From Methylotenera sp. (GTDB taxonomy: Bacteria; Pseudomonadota; Gammaproteobacteria; Burkholderiales; Methylophilaceae), in contig JABFQV010000006.1 of NCBI GenBank assembly GCA_013141495.1, forward strand, positions 140,149-204,148: a DNA stretch of 64,000 nucleotides, written 5' to 3'. Positions 48,454 to 57,039 of the stretch are shown here, one piece after another (within the stretch, counting starts at the first letter, position 1; the number at the start of each line of letters is the position of its first letter). The notes beneath the pieces were generated by a model, which did not search any database, was not told the origin of the DNA, and saw nothing but the letters and a program-made list of their open reading frames with translations. The translations under genes were made by a program, and so were the position numbers.

Positions 48454-48984
48454 ATGCGGTTTCAAGGGGTAATCGTTCAGTGGTTTGATGAGAAAGGCTA
48501 CGGCTTTATAAAGATAAATGACGTGGCTGGGCAGACCTTTGTGCACAGGAGTGCTTTTCCAACTGCGCAAAGCCAACCTAAACTTAATGAGTTAGTAACG
48601 TTTGAAATAGCTGAGGGTGCAAAAGGTCAGCAAGCCTATAACGTGCAGTATGTTAACCGCGCTAGGCATGTTATAAAACCAGTTAGATATGAAACCCCAA
48701 AAAGTAAAAAGAACTACTCAGGGTTGATTATCATGGCTATGTTTGGTTTTTTAATACTTAACCTCATGTCACCTAAAAATCCTAGTATTAAGCCGTCTGG
48801 TAGCGACGTACCGCAACCGCTTGTTTCAGCAGATCATCAAAACTTTCAGTGCCGAGGTAAAAGTAAATGCAGTGAAATGGTCTCATGTGATGAGGCTGTT
48901 TATTATCTTAAGTACTGTCCGGGCACCGTGATGGACAGCGATGGTGACGGGTTGCCTTGCGAAGACCAATGGTGTGGGCATTAA
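48454..48984 (+). CDS. Cold-shock domain / membrane / Excalibur protein
   Basis: A 176-residue three-part protein. Residues 1-66 form a cold-shock OB fold with RNP motifs KGYGFIK and FVHRSAF. One transmembrane helix follows near 89-106. The C-terminus (about 130-175) is an Excalibur calcium-binding domain with paired Cys and DSDGDGLPCE. The cold-shock part should face the cytoplasm and the Excalibur part the periplasm. It begins four bases after the mutL stop, so it is probably on the same mRNA. Function unknown; a membrane-bound nucleic-acid-binding role is inferred. Confidence 0.88.
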   Translation: MRFQGVIVQWFDEKGYGFIKINDVAGQTFVHRSAFPTAQSQPKLNELVTFEIAEGAKGQQAYNVQYVNRARHVIKPVRYETPKSKKNYSGLIIMAMFGFLILNLMSPKNPSIKPSGSDVPQPLVSADHQNFQCRGKSKCSEMVSCDEAVYYLKYCPGTVMDSDGDGLPCEDQWCGH

Positions 48985-49113
48985 CTCGGTATATTTATCA
49001 TTGAAGTAGTATCAAATACTAAGTCTTTCAAATAGCAGGGTTGTGTTTAGTATTCAACATGGGGTGTTTGAAATAAAGCAAGAACGACTGGTCGGTTGAT
49101 TTTTAAATCGAGA

Positions 49114-50838
49114 TTAAAATTTGGATTCTACAGATTTAATCTTTTTTGCAGTTTTAATGTTTTTAAACCACCTCCAAACAATGCTGTTAGGTATTTCTAC
49201 CCCATCAATCATGTAGGTCAGTATTTTTGTATTATTAAGCAAGCTAGGTAGTGCGGATTTGGCAGAGGGGCGACCGCAAAATAGAATACAGTCGCCCGCC
49301 ATCAACTTGGTGGAGGTGTCGGGGACCAGCAACGGCTGATTGTTGCGAGACAGCATTAGTGGCACTAAACTTAAGCGCTGTTCGCGATTTAATGGGTCTT
49401 GAGTGAGGTTTTCAAGGGATACTGATGTGCCGTTATTTAATAACTCGGTCACCGCAGGCGCATTTTTTTGGTTAATGGTTACCGCCCAAGTTTCAGGTAC
49501 GCTTTCACCCACGACTGAAACCAATTGACTGATCAGCTGGTTGGCCCACGTGTTGGTTTGATTACGCACCAGCTCTAAAAACTGCGCCAGCAAGGGAGAG
49601 ATCATGTGAGCTAAACACTCATGGGCAATAATGTCGGTAGGTTGCATGGTGATGTCAGCGTTAAACTGCTTAAACAATGCATGGTTATGGTGTTTATTTT
49701 TGCGAATGACGACAAACAACTTTGGATTAAGCTCAAAAGCTGTCATCACGATTGATAAATTATTAATGTCGTTATCGGTACCGGCAACAATGCCAACGGC
49801 GTTGTTAATGTCGGCCTCAAGTAAGGTTTTAGCTTCGGTACCGCTGCCGATAATGCAATTGTCGCAACCTGTTAGCTCCGGAGCGGCTTCGATAATAGTG
49901 GTGCTGATATGTTCGCGCGCCAGATTTTTAACCACCGACTTGCCAAATCGACCGTAACCGCAAATGACCCATCTGCCTAAGGGCGGGTATTCTGGCGGAG
50001 GCAGTTTGTCGCCAGGTGTATCGGTGAGCCACTCGTGCAAAATGTAAGTGCCTAGTGCATGCACGCGCATCGCTAACTGGTCACCAAATAAAGTGTAGGG
50101 ATTGATAATATGATCGGTACCGAACGAGGCCATGTTGGCAGCAATGTCATCGCGTTCGGCACGTGCCAGCACTGGCAGGCTGGGATTCATAAGTTTGACT
50201 GCAACGGCAACAGTTAGGTTAACCTCATCGTTATCCGTTAGTGTAACTACGCCACAACATAGCGGATGATGCACGCCAGCCCTGACCAGGTTTTCTGGTA
50301 ATTTCGCATCCCCACAAAGGTTAGGGATAATATATCGCGTATTGCTGAGCTCAAGTTCATTGATGCGCTCTTGTTGCGATTCAATCACTACGACCCGAAT
50401 GTCTTTTTCATCGAGCGCTTTGGCTAATAGGCTCGCAGACTCGCCATAACTGCATAGGATGTAAAAAGGCTCTTGCAACGACCGTACGCTATTGGTAAAG
50501 CGCTCGGTAACCATCGCCAGACGCAGGCCAGGGTCTTGTAATAAGGTAATGATTCTACCGATAGCATACACCCATGGAATTACCGTGAAGTAGATGCAAA
50601 AAGTCATCCATAGCCGTTGCGCTTGGCTAAACGGGTACGGCAATTCACCAAATCCGATGGTGGTTGCGGTGTAGCTGATGACATAAAATGCTTCAAAGAT
50701 ACTCATCTGCCAAGGCTGACCTGCACCGTCAATACCCGGCATTAGTGAAAGACCAATGACGGAAATTGCAAAGCTGACGATAATTAGTATCAGTGGTCGC
50801 CGCAAGCGACGCAAGATCAGAAACAGAATGCTATTCAT
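49114..50838 (-). CDS. Potassium channel with TrkA-N/RCK domains
   Basis: A 574-residue Kch-type channel. Two transmembrane helices (about 15-34 and 75-100) flank a pore loop whose filter reads TTIGFGEL near 59-66, a conservative variant of TVGYGD. The cytoplasmic part holds two RCK-like regions: one beginning ILCSYGESAS, with a degenerate glycine motif, and one with the Rossmann pattern CGYGRFGKSVV near 290. A TrkA-C-like C-terminus is followed by a Lys-rich tail. Potassium conductance gated by nucleotide or ion binding is inferred. It lies 35 bases after a small membrane-protein gene on the same strand. Confidence 0.9.
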   Translation of the reverse strand: MNSILFLILRRLRRPLILIIVSFAISVIGLSLMPGIDGAGQPWQMSIFEAFYVISYTATTIGFGELPYPFSQAQRLWMTFCIYFTVIPWVYAIGRIITLLQDPGLRLAMVTERFTNSVRSLQEPFYILCSYGESASLLAKALDEKDIRVVVIESQQERINELELSNTRYIIPNLCGDAKLPENLVRAGVHHPLCCGVVTLTDNDEVNLTVAVAVKLMNPSLPVLARAERDDIAANMASFGTDHIINPYTLFGDQLAMRVHALGTYILHEWLTDTPGDKLPPPEYPPLGRWVICGYGRFGKSVVKNLAREHISTTIIEAAPELTGCDNCIIGSGTEAKTLLEADINNAVGIVAGTDNDINNLSIVMTAFELNPKLFVVIRKNKHHNHALFKQFNADITMQPTDIIAHECLAHMISPLLAQFLELVRNQTNTWANQLISQLVSVVGESVPETWAVTINQKNAPAVTELLNNGTSVSLENLTQDPLNREQRLSLVPLMLSRNNQPLLVPDTSTKLMAGDCILFCGRPSAKSALPSLLNNTKILTYMIDGVEIPNSIVWRWFKNIKTAKKIKSVESKF

Positions 50839-50873
50839 GCGGGGTGGTTTAGTGTAAGTAATCTCGCACGTGA

Positions 50874-51248
50874 TTACCGGCGTTGGCTAATGGTTTCTGA
50901 GATGAGTAAAATCACGGATACAAAGTTAGCCATGAGCGCGCCCCCAGAAAGCGAAACAATATAGGTCGTTAAACTCGGCTCATCCATTTTTCCACTTAAG
51001 GCCGCCCATAAAATTGCGGCTGTAATGAGTTGTAAGTCGGCGGCTAAGCTGGTGGAGAGTAAAATGGCGCCGACATGGGTGCGGTCACCAAACTTCAATA
51101 CAGTGGCAATCAGGCTGACAGTAATAGCTGCGTATAATTCGTAAACATGGTGATGGCTTGGGTTGTCGATGTCGCCAAGAAAAAAACCGAAATTTAATGT
51201 CATTGCCAATACGATAAAAAAACCAAAAATAACTTTTTCTAAATTCAT
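50874..51248 (-). CDS. Small conserved membrane protein (DUF6394-like)
   Basis: A 124-residue protein with about four hydrophobic helices and conserved polar positions (FFLGDID, HHVYELYAA, LKFGDRTHVGA). The sequence resembles small proteins I recall as DUF6394; that label is from memory and should be treated as probable only. It is the upstream neighbour of the potassium channel, 35 bases apart and on the same strand, and may be an accessory subunit or regulator. No function is established. Confidence 0.7.
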   Translation of the reverse strand: MNLEKVIFGFFIVLAMTLNFGFFLGDIDNPSHHHVYELYAAITVSLIATVLKFGDRTHVGAILLSTSLAADLQLITAAILWAALSGKMDEPSLTTYIVSLSGGALMANFVSVILLISETISQRR

Positions 51249-51478
51249 GGGTTAAGTCCACCTGGAAATTGATTGCTGAAATTTAATCGCAAAAATGGAT
51301 TGTCGAAGTTAATTACATGCTGTATTAGCATAATAATTACTCACAACGCGGTATTATACAAGGCTAACGATCAAGATATGGAACAATGTAGGTGAATTCT
51401 ATGGTCTTTTGCCAACGCCTTGCTGGCATTTAATGAAATGTTCTCTTGCTTAACACATTAAACGAACTTAAATTAAAC

Positions 51479-52435
51479 ATGAACTTAACAACATTGCCCC
51501 CCACCATTTTTTTGATGGGCCCTACAGCGAGTGGAAAAACGGGTGCGGCTGTCGCGCTGGTTTCAAAATTGCCGGTTGAACTCATTAGCGTTGACTCTGC
51601 GCTCGTGTATCGTGATATGAACATTGGGACAGCCAAGCCAGATCATGAAACTCTGGCAAAAGCGCCTCATCATTTAATTGACATTATTGCGGCAACCGAG
51701 GCATATTCAGCTGCCAATTTTAGAAACGATGCCTTGCGTTTAATGGCCGACATCACGGCACGCGGCAAAGTGCCGGTGTTAGTCGGTGGCACCATGTTGT
51801 ATTTTAAAGCGTTGCAGGATGGGTTGAGTAATCTACCTGAAGCAAGTCCGCAAGTGCGTGCAGAAATTGAACAAGAGGCGGCACAAATTGGCTGGCCAGC
51901 CATGCACGCAAAACTTGCAACAATAGACCCTGATAGTGCTGCGCGTTTGCAGCCCAATGATGTACAAAGAGTAGAACGTGCGCTGGAGGTTTATCGGCTG
52001 ACAGGTCAATCAATGACAGCATTGCATCAGGCATCTGGCGGTGATGCTTTACCTTATCGATTGCTTAAAATCGCCTTGGTGCCTAAAGACCGTGCAGCGC
52101 TGCATGAGCGCATTGCGCAAAGATTCGACCAAATGCTGGCGGGTGGGTTTATAGATGAAGTGAAGGCATTAGTAGCAAAATATCCGGTACTGACAGCAGA
52201 TAGCACGTCGATGCGTTGCGTGGGTTATCGCCAGGCTTTAGCGTATCTTGCAGGTGAATATGATGAAGCTCAATTACGCGATCGTGGTATTTTTGCCACT
52301 CGCCAATTAGCAAAACGTCAGTTAACATGGTTGCGTGGTATGGATGATTTGGACGAAGTGGATTGTTTGGACCCGGCAATGCATGCGTTGGTACTGGGCA
52401 AAATAGCGCATTTTATTAAAGGGCACCTCTATTAA
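51479..52435 (+). CDS. miaA: tRNA dimethylallyltransferase MiaA
   Basis: Adds the dimethylallyl group to A37 of tRNAs that read codons starting with U. The P-loop GPTASGKT and the catalytic segment [18 protein letters not shown] are at the N-terminus, with VGGTMLYF and the C-terminal [12 protein letters not shown]. The ATG at 51479 gives 318 residues (316 in E. coli); a TTG 33 bases earlier is unlikely. No ribosome binding site is obvious. Its last four codons and stop (G-H-L-Y-stop) are contributed by the terminal inverted repeat of the element at 52420-52562. Confidence 0.97.
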   Translation: MNLTTLPPTIFLMGPTASGKTGAAVALVSKLPVELISVDSALVYRDMNIGTAKPDHETLAKAPHHLIDIIAATEAYSAANFRNDALRLMADITARGKVPVLVGGTMLYFKALQDGLSNLPEASPQVRAEIEQEAAQIGWPAMHAKLATIDPDSAARLQPNDVQRVERALEVYRLTGQSMTALHQASGGDALPYRLLKIALVPKDRAALHERIAQRFDQMLAGGFIDEVKALVAKYPVLTADSTSMRCVGYRQALAYLAGEYDEAQLRDRGIFATRQLAKRQLTWLRGMDDLDEVDCLDPAMHALVLGKIAHFIKGHLY

Positions 52436-52562
52436 CTCAATTTCCATCGCTATACTGCGTTGCTCATAAAAAATTGTTCCTTACATATAAACCATATGCC
52501 GCGTCATAATTTTTTACTCGCGCCTTGTCTAGCTTAGTAACTTGAATTAATAGAGGTGCCCT
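52420..52562. mobile_element. MITE-like element, copy 1, at the end of miaA
   Basis: A 143-base element with terminal inverted repeats of about 21 bp: 52420-52440 and 52542-52562 match at all but one position (agggcacctctattaa at the left end). The core holds an imperfect internal palindrome and AT-rich sequence with gcgttgctca and tcgcgccttgtct. The core and ends recur at 62385-62585 in the same orientation. No coding capacity. A clear target-site duplication is not visible; at most two bases (AA) flank both ends. Confidence 0.8.
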
Positions 52563-52582
52563 AACGAATAAAAGGGATTCGC

Positions 52583-53170
52583 ATGAAAAACTTTATCAAA
52601 GAAAATCTGGTGTTGGTGATTGGTCTAACGTTGCCACTGTTGTTGATTGTACTGTTCTTTGTTGCGACAGTGATTCCAAAGCTGATGGGCACACCGCCAC
52701 AATATGAAATGCTGTTTACAACCAATCATTATGACTATCAAAATCCAGCTGATTATTTACTTGAATTTGCAGTTAAAAATCAGCAACTCACTATTAAAGT
52801 ACGTAAAAATGAGAGTAAAGATAAAAATTACACATCAAAAAAATTGATGGCTTACGATGGAAAAACAGAAACAGTACGTGAGATTGTGGTTGATATCGCT
52901 AAAACTACAGAGGCCACAACAGGTAATGCCGTTGTTTTAGAGGAAACAAAAAATATGGCCATAGACACATCTAGTATTTCACCCGATGGCTATTCTTTAG
53001 ATGGACCAAGTTACGGTGGTAGCGGCTTGGTGGGTGGATTTTTTGGAGGCGGTTATCGCAATAGCGGGTTCAGGCTCAAAAAAGGCGGTGTCGGTTATCA
53101 AGTCCCCAACACTCAGCAAAACACTTATTACAATCAAATGCAGTTTATTGGTTGGGTGATCAAAAAATAG
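52583..53170 (+). CDS. Hypothetical membrane-anchored protein, Gly-rich tail
   Basis: A 195-residue protein of unknown function. One N-terminal transmembrane helix (about 8-30) anchors a domain that should lie outside the cytoplasm, rich in charged residues up to about 110. A Gly/Tyr/Ser-rich segment at about 133-165 (GGSGLVGGFFGGGYRNSG) and a short closing strand follow. AAAGGG six bases before the ATG is a good ribosome binding site. It lies just after the repeat element and ten bases before the next membrane protein, so the two probably form a unit. Confidence 0.75.
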   Translation: MKNFIKENLVLVIGLTLPLLLIVLFFVATVIPKLMGTPPQYEMLFTTNHYDYQNPADYLLEFAVKNQQLTIKVRKNESKDKNYTSKKLMAYDGKTETVREIVVDIAKTTEATTGNAVVLEETKNMAIDTSSISPDGYSLDGPSYGGSGLVGGFFGGGYRNSGFRLKKGGVGYQVPNTQQNTYYNQMQFIGWVIKK

Positions 53171-53179
53171 GAGAAAGCC

Positions 53180-54115
53180 ATGTCGCTTAAAGAAGATGCC
53201 TTGCAGGACATAGTTTCACTCGCTCGACATAATCAAATCACGTTAGAGGAAATTGCACAGGCATTTAATTCGCCTCAAATTCAGGCAGTTAAAGCGTCTT
53301 CCAGCGTGCTGTCCAAGTTATTTGGCTATATCGGCGGCATTTTTGTATTTGCAGGGATTGGCGTTTTTATCTCTATGTATTGGGATGACTTTGGCTCTGC
53401 GGCACGCGTAATAGTTACACTTGGTACTGGATTCGTCGCGTTTATTATGGGCTTGGTGTGCTTGGCGGATAAAAAATATGAACGTGCCGCAACGCCGCTA
53501 TTCTTGATTTCTTCATTTTTGCAACCAACGGGGATTCTAGTCATGTTGCAGGAGTATTCTTCCGGCGGTGATGTACGCCACGGAATGCTTTTTATGGCCG
53601 GTTATATGCTGATGCAGCAGGGCGCTACCTTTTGGGCAAAAGGGCGCACGGTGTTGGCTTTTAGTGCAGTCTTGTTTGGCAGTGTCTTTTTTGCCAATTT
53701 GTTTGATATTTTGGGTGTAAATGAAAAGCTCATTGGCATCATCATTGGCACTTCTTTGTTATGTATTGCCTACGCGCTTAATCAATCAAAGCATCTTGCG
53801 ATTGCATCTTTTTGGTATTTTGTTGGCGCTGTGACGCTGTTATGGTCAATATTTGAGTCGGTAGAAAAATCGCCACTTGAGCCAGTGTATCTTGGCGCAT
53901 CAGCATTAATCATATTTTTAAGCACTTATGTGCGTAGCCGTACATTGTTGCTGGTGGGTACGATATCCATGTTGCTGTATATCGGTTATTACACGGCAAA
54001 ACACTTTGCCAATACAGTGGGTTGGCCCATTGCGCTGGTGATGATTGGGTTAGCTTTAATCGTGGTTAGTTCGCTGGCGGTGAGATTGAATAACAAATAT
54101 ATTAAATCTAACTAG
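53180..54115 (+). CDS. Polytopic membrane protein (DUF2157-like)
   Basis: A 311-residue protein with a short soluble N-terminus (about 1-45) and about nine transmembrane helices. The layout and the conserved FGYIGGIFVFAGIGVFIS, where the first helix begins, resemble DUF2157 membrane proteins, whose function is unknown. The ribosome binding site AGGAG is well placed. It follows the Gly-rich protein by ten bases and converges with eptA across eight bases, with no terminator between them. Confidence 0.8.
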   Translation: MSLKEDALQDIVSLARHNQITLEEIAQAFNSPQIQAVKASSSVLSKLFGYIGGIFVFAGIGVFISMYWDDFGSAARVIVTLGTGFVAFIMGLVCLADKKYERAATPLFLISSFLQPTGILVMLQEYSSGGDVRHGMLFMAGYMLMQQGATFWAKGRTVLAFSAVLFGSVFFANLFDILGVNEKLIGIIIGTSLLCIAYALNQSKHLAIASFWYFVGAVTLLWSIFESVEKSPLEPVYLGASALIIFLSTYVRSRTLLLVGTISMLLYIGYYTAKHFANTVGWPIALVMIGLALIVVSSLAVRLNNKYIKSN

Positions 54116-54123
54116 AATTAGGC

Positions 54124-55731
54124 CTAATAAGTATCCGTATTGGCCTTGAGAGCAGACCTCCAGGTTGAGCAGTCGTTCGTATCCATTTCATAACCTGTTA
54201 GCAAGGCACAAAACAAATCATCATGACTAAGCTCTTTGTTTTCATAAGGCTTAACCTGATCTATTTTGTAGTCAAAGTTTTTACCAAACCATGCGATAGC
54301 TGGCACATGAGTTTGTGCCTTGGGTGCAATGGCATAGGGCGCGCCGTGTAAATATACACCATGCTCTCCTAATGATTCACCATGGTCGCTTACATATAGC
54401 ATTGCAGTTTCATAATGATCGTCATACTTTTGTAGAAACTGGATGACGTTTGATAAAAAGTAATCGGTGTACAAAATTGCGTTGTCATAGGCATTGCTAA
54501 TTTCTTGGTCGGAGCATTTTCCTAGATCATTGGTTTTGCATGTGGGTGTAAATTTCTCAAATTCTTTCGGATAGCGTTTGTAATAGGCAGGGCCATGATT
54601 ACCCATTTGGTGTAAAACGATCAGTATATCTTTACCTTTTCTTGCATCAATATGTTGATCAAGGCCATTGAGCATGCCAATGTCTCTGCACTCATCGTCA
54701 CAAACTGTGTTTATTGGTGGCCTTTTAAAATCTTCATAAAGCATGCGCTTAGCTACACCCTTAGAATCAGAATTATTGTCACGCCATAAAACTTCCACGC
54801 CATTCTCAGATAAAACATCAAGTACATTCTGACGCATTAACCCGGCTTTTATATCAAAGTCGGCTCTTTTTAATGATGAAAACATACACGGGACTGAAGT
54901 TGCTGTGGATGTGCCACAAGATGAAACATTTTTAAAGCTGATAACCGCCTCTTTTTTCAGCTCAGGATTGGTATCCCGTTCGTAGCCATTCAGTGAAAAA
55001 CGGTCGGCACGGGCTGTTTCACCGATGACTAATATCATCAACTCATTTTTATGTGTTTCACCCATGTGTCTGGTATCTTGTGCCACTTTAATTAAAGGGG
55101 CATTAGTTTCCGGCTGTTTGAAAGTGTTATTTAAGTACTGTATAACTGAATAAGAAAAATAAGTTGGGTTCGAATAGAGCCTTATGTTTTTATGCTCACG
55201 AATAAAAGATGCATATTGAGATGTAAATGGGACTGCGACCAAAATGATTAGAAAAATCAACATGCAAGCTAAGGTGAGTTTGGATTTAAGTTCGCGAATC
55301 AAGCCTTGTGATTTAGGAAAAAATCTAAAAACAAGGAATGATGGAATAACGCCAAAAAGAATCGTATGCAAAATAAAGCCGAAATTGATAAGTTCTCCAG
55401 CTTCCCTGGTATCGGTTTGTACAACATTTTCAAGCATATCTACATCAATGACAACGCTGTAACTATCCATGAAATATGCAGCTTGTGAGGCAGAAAAGAC
55501 GATAATAGCTAAGATCCATGGCGTTAACTTGCTATAGCAAATGAGATTTAAAAACAGCGCTGTCGCAAAGGTGAAGAATGCGGTAATGGATAACAGGAAT
55601 AAAATATTGTCAGATGTGATTGGGTAAGTTGCAATCAGTTTTTGAAAGAAAGTGTTATTGCCTGTTGCCATGAGAAATAACGTGACAATAAGAATGAAGC
55701 TATGCTGCGGGCTAATTAATTTTTTATACAA
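54124..55731 (-). CDS. eptA: Phosphoethanolamine transferase, EptA type
   Basis: Transfers phosphoethanolamine from phosphatidylethanolamine to lipid A at the periplasmic face of the inner membrane. The 535 residues hold five N-terminal transmembrane helices (to about 180) and a periplasmic alkaline-phosphatase-fold domain. Metal and catalytic residues are in place: Glu in VIGETARAD, Thr in CGTSTATSVPC near 278, His in GNHGPAY and SDHGESLGEHG. Paired Cys for disulfides are present. The start is a TTG at 55731 with no strong ribosome binding site; the next ATG would cut off the first helix. EptA is preferred over EptB by length and motif, with moderate certainty. Confidence 0.88.
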   Translation of the reverse strand: MYKKLISPQHSFILIVTLFLMATGNNTFFQKLIATYPITSDNILFLLSITAFFTFATALFLNLICYSKLTPWILAIIVFSASQAAYFMDSYSVVIDVDMLENVVQTDTREAGELINFGFILHTILFGVIPSFLVFRFFPKSQGLIRELKSKLTLACMLIFLIILVAVPFTSQYASFIREHKNIRLYSNPTYFSYSVIQYLNNTFKQPETNAPLIKVAQDTRHMGETHKNELMILVIGETARADRFSLNGYERDTNPELKKEAVISFKNVSSCGTSTATSVPCMFSSLKRADFDIKAGLMRQNVLDVLSENGVEVLWRDNNSDSKGVAKRMLYEDFKRPPINTVCDDECRDIGMLNGLDQHIDARKGKDILIVLHQMGNHGPAYYKRYPKEFEKFTPTCKTNDLGKCSDQEISNAYDNAILYTDYFLSNVIQFLQKYDDHYETAMLYVSDHGESLGEHGVYLHGAPYAIAPKAQTHVPAIAWFGKNFDYKIDQVKPYENKELSHDDLFCALLTGYEMDTNDCSTWRSALKANTDTY

Positions 55732-55798
55732 AATAGGTTGGTTCTTTGTAATTTAATACAGTTATATAAGTTTTTTTAATGGTGTGCAGTAAATTTAA

Positions 55799-55820
55799 TG
55801 AACACTTTTAAAAGTGTTCA
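55799..55820. repeat. Perfect 22-bp palindrome over the dapC stop codon
   Basis: The sequence tgaacactttt followed by its exact reverse complement covers the last codons and stop of dapC (stop at 55808-55810). No loop is left over, so the hairpin would be shorter in RNA. It may serve as a weak terminator or a dimeric protein site. T-rich sequence lies near it but not directly after. Confidence 0.6.
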
Positions 55821-57019
55821 CGTATGCGCTTAGCCGCTTCAATACATTCGTCATAAGATGCAACCAGCGCCATGCGAATAAAGTTTTTACCCGGGTTAAT
55901 GCCATGTGCCTCACGTGCTAAAAAACTGCCCGGCAACACGGTGATGTTTAAATCGCGATAAAGTTTAATTGCGAATTCTGTGTCAGATATTGCATTATCC
56001 TTAATTTTTGCCCATAAATAGAACGCGGCGTCTGGAACGGCCACTTCTAAAATGTCGGTGAGTAATGGCGTAACGTCATTAAACTTTTGTGCATACAGTG
56101 TGCGATTTTCAATCACATGCGCCTCATCATCCCATGCCGCAACTGAAGCTGCTTGCACGGCAGGGTTCATTGCACAGCCATGATAGGTGCGGTAAAGCGT
56201 AAAAGCTTCTATAATTTTCTCATCACCGGCGACAAAGCCTGAGCGCATGCCCGGCACGTTTGAGCGTTTAGAAAGTGAGCTGAATACAATCAGGTTTTTG
56301 TAACTTCGACCTAGTAAATGGGCGGCTTGCAGTGCGCCTAACGGTGGGTTGGCTTCATCAAAATAAATTTCAGAATAGCATTCATCGGCAGCGATAACAA
56401 AGCCGTAAAGGTCTGATAACTCAAAGATGGTTTTCCATTGCGCTAAACTCATGACCTTGCCCGATGGGTTGCCAGGGCTACAAACATAAACCAGTTGTGT
56501 GCGCTTTAATATATCAACAGGCACGCTTGAAAAGTCCATCACGTGGTTTTGATTTGGGTCTTTATGCGGTAAAGTATTTAAAAAGTAGGGGGTAGCCCCC
56601 GCTAAAAATGCGGCACCTTCATAAATTTGATAAAACGGATTAGGTGAAATCACCACCGGATCAGGTTGGGTTTTATCAATGATGGCCTGTGCCAGCGCAA
56701 ACAGCGCCTCGCGGCTACCGTTGACTGGCAAGATCGCTGTATCAGCATTAAGCGCAGGGATGTTATAGCGACGTGAAATCCAATGTGAAATTGCAGTTCT
56801 CAGCTCAATTGAGCCTACAGTCGTGGGATAATTGGCTAAGCCGGATAAATTGCTTACCAGTGCATTTTTAATTAATTCAGGTGTAGCGTGCTTAGGTTCA
56901 CCAATAGATAAGTTAATTGGTGTAAACGCAGGGTTAGGTGTAATGCCTTTGAATAAGTCACGCAAGCGTTGAAACGGGTAAGGCTGTAATAAATTTAAAT
57001 TTGGATTCATAGGCAACAT
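55808..57019 (-). CDS. dapC: Succinyldiaminopimelate transaminase DapC
   Basis: A PLP-dependent class I/II aminotransferase making N-succinyl-L,L-diaminopimelate for lysine and peptidoglycan. The 403 residues begin near NLLQPYPFQRLRDLF, which is typical of the DapC family in betaproteobacteria. The PLP lysine is in FSSLSKRSNVPGMRSGF, and the substrate-binding SIGEPKH and CSPGNPSGKVM segments are intact. Two starts are possible (57019 and 57010); neither has a strong ribosome binding site. It diverges from the EamA transporter with 20 bases between start codons. Confidence 0.92.
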   Translation of the reverse strand: MLPMNPNLNLLQPYPFQRLRDLFKGITPNPAFTPINLSIGEPKHATPELIKNALVSNLSGLANYPTTVGSIELRTAISHWISRRYNIPALNADTAILPVNGSREALFALAQAIIDKTQPDPVVISPNPFYQIYEGAAFLAGATPYFLNTLPHKDPNQNHVMDFSSVPVDILKRTQLVYVCSPGNPSGKVMSLAQWKTIFELSDLYGFVIAADECYSEIYFDEANPPLGALQAAHLLGRSYKNLIVFSSLSKRSNVPGMRSGFVAGDEKIIEAFTLYRTYHGCAMNPAVQAASVAAWDDEAHVIENRTLYAQKFNDVTPLLTDILEVAVPDAAFYLWAKIKDNAISDTEFAIKLYRDLNITVLPGSFLAREAHGINPGKNFIRMALVASYDECIEAAKRIREHF

Positions 57020-57039
57020 TATAGTGAGCGAGCATTACA

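Noticed and set aside
48985..49113. Paired segments aatactaa and ttagtatt between convergent genes as a terminator
   Set aside because: Eight weak A/T pairs with a long loop and no T-run; not stable enough to call.
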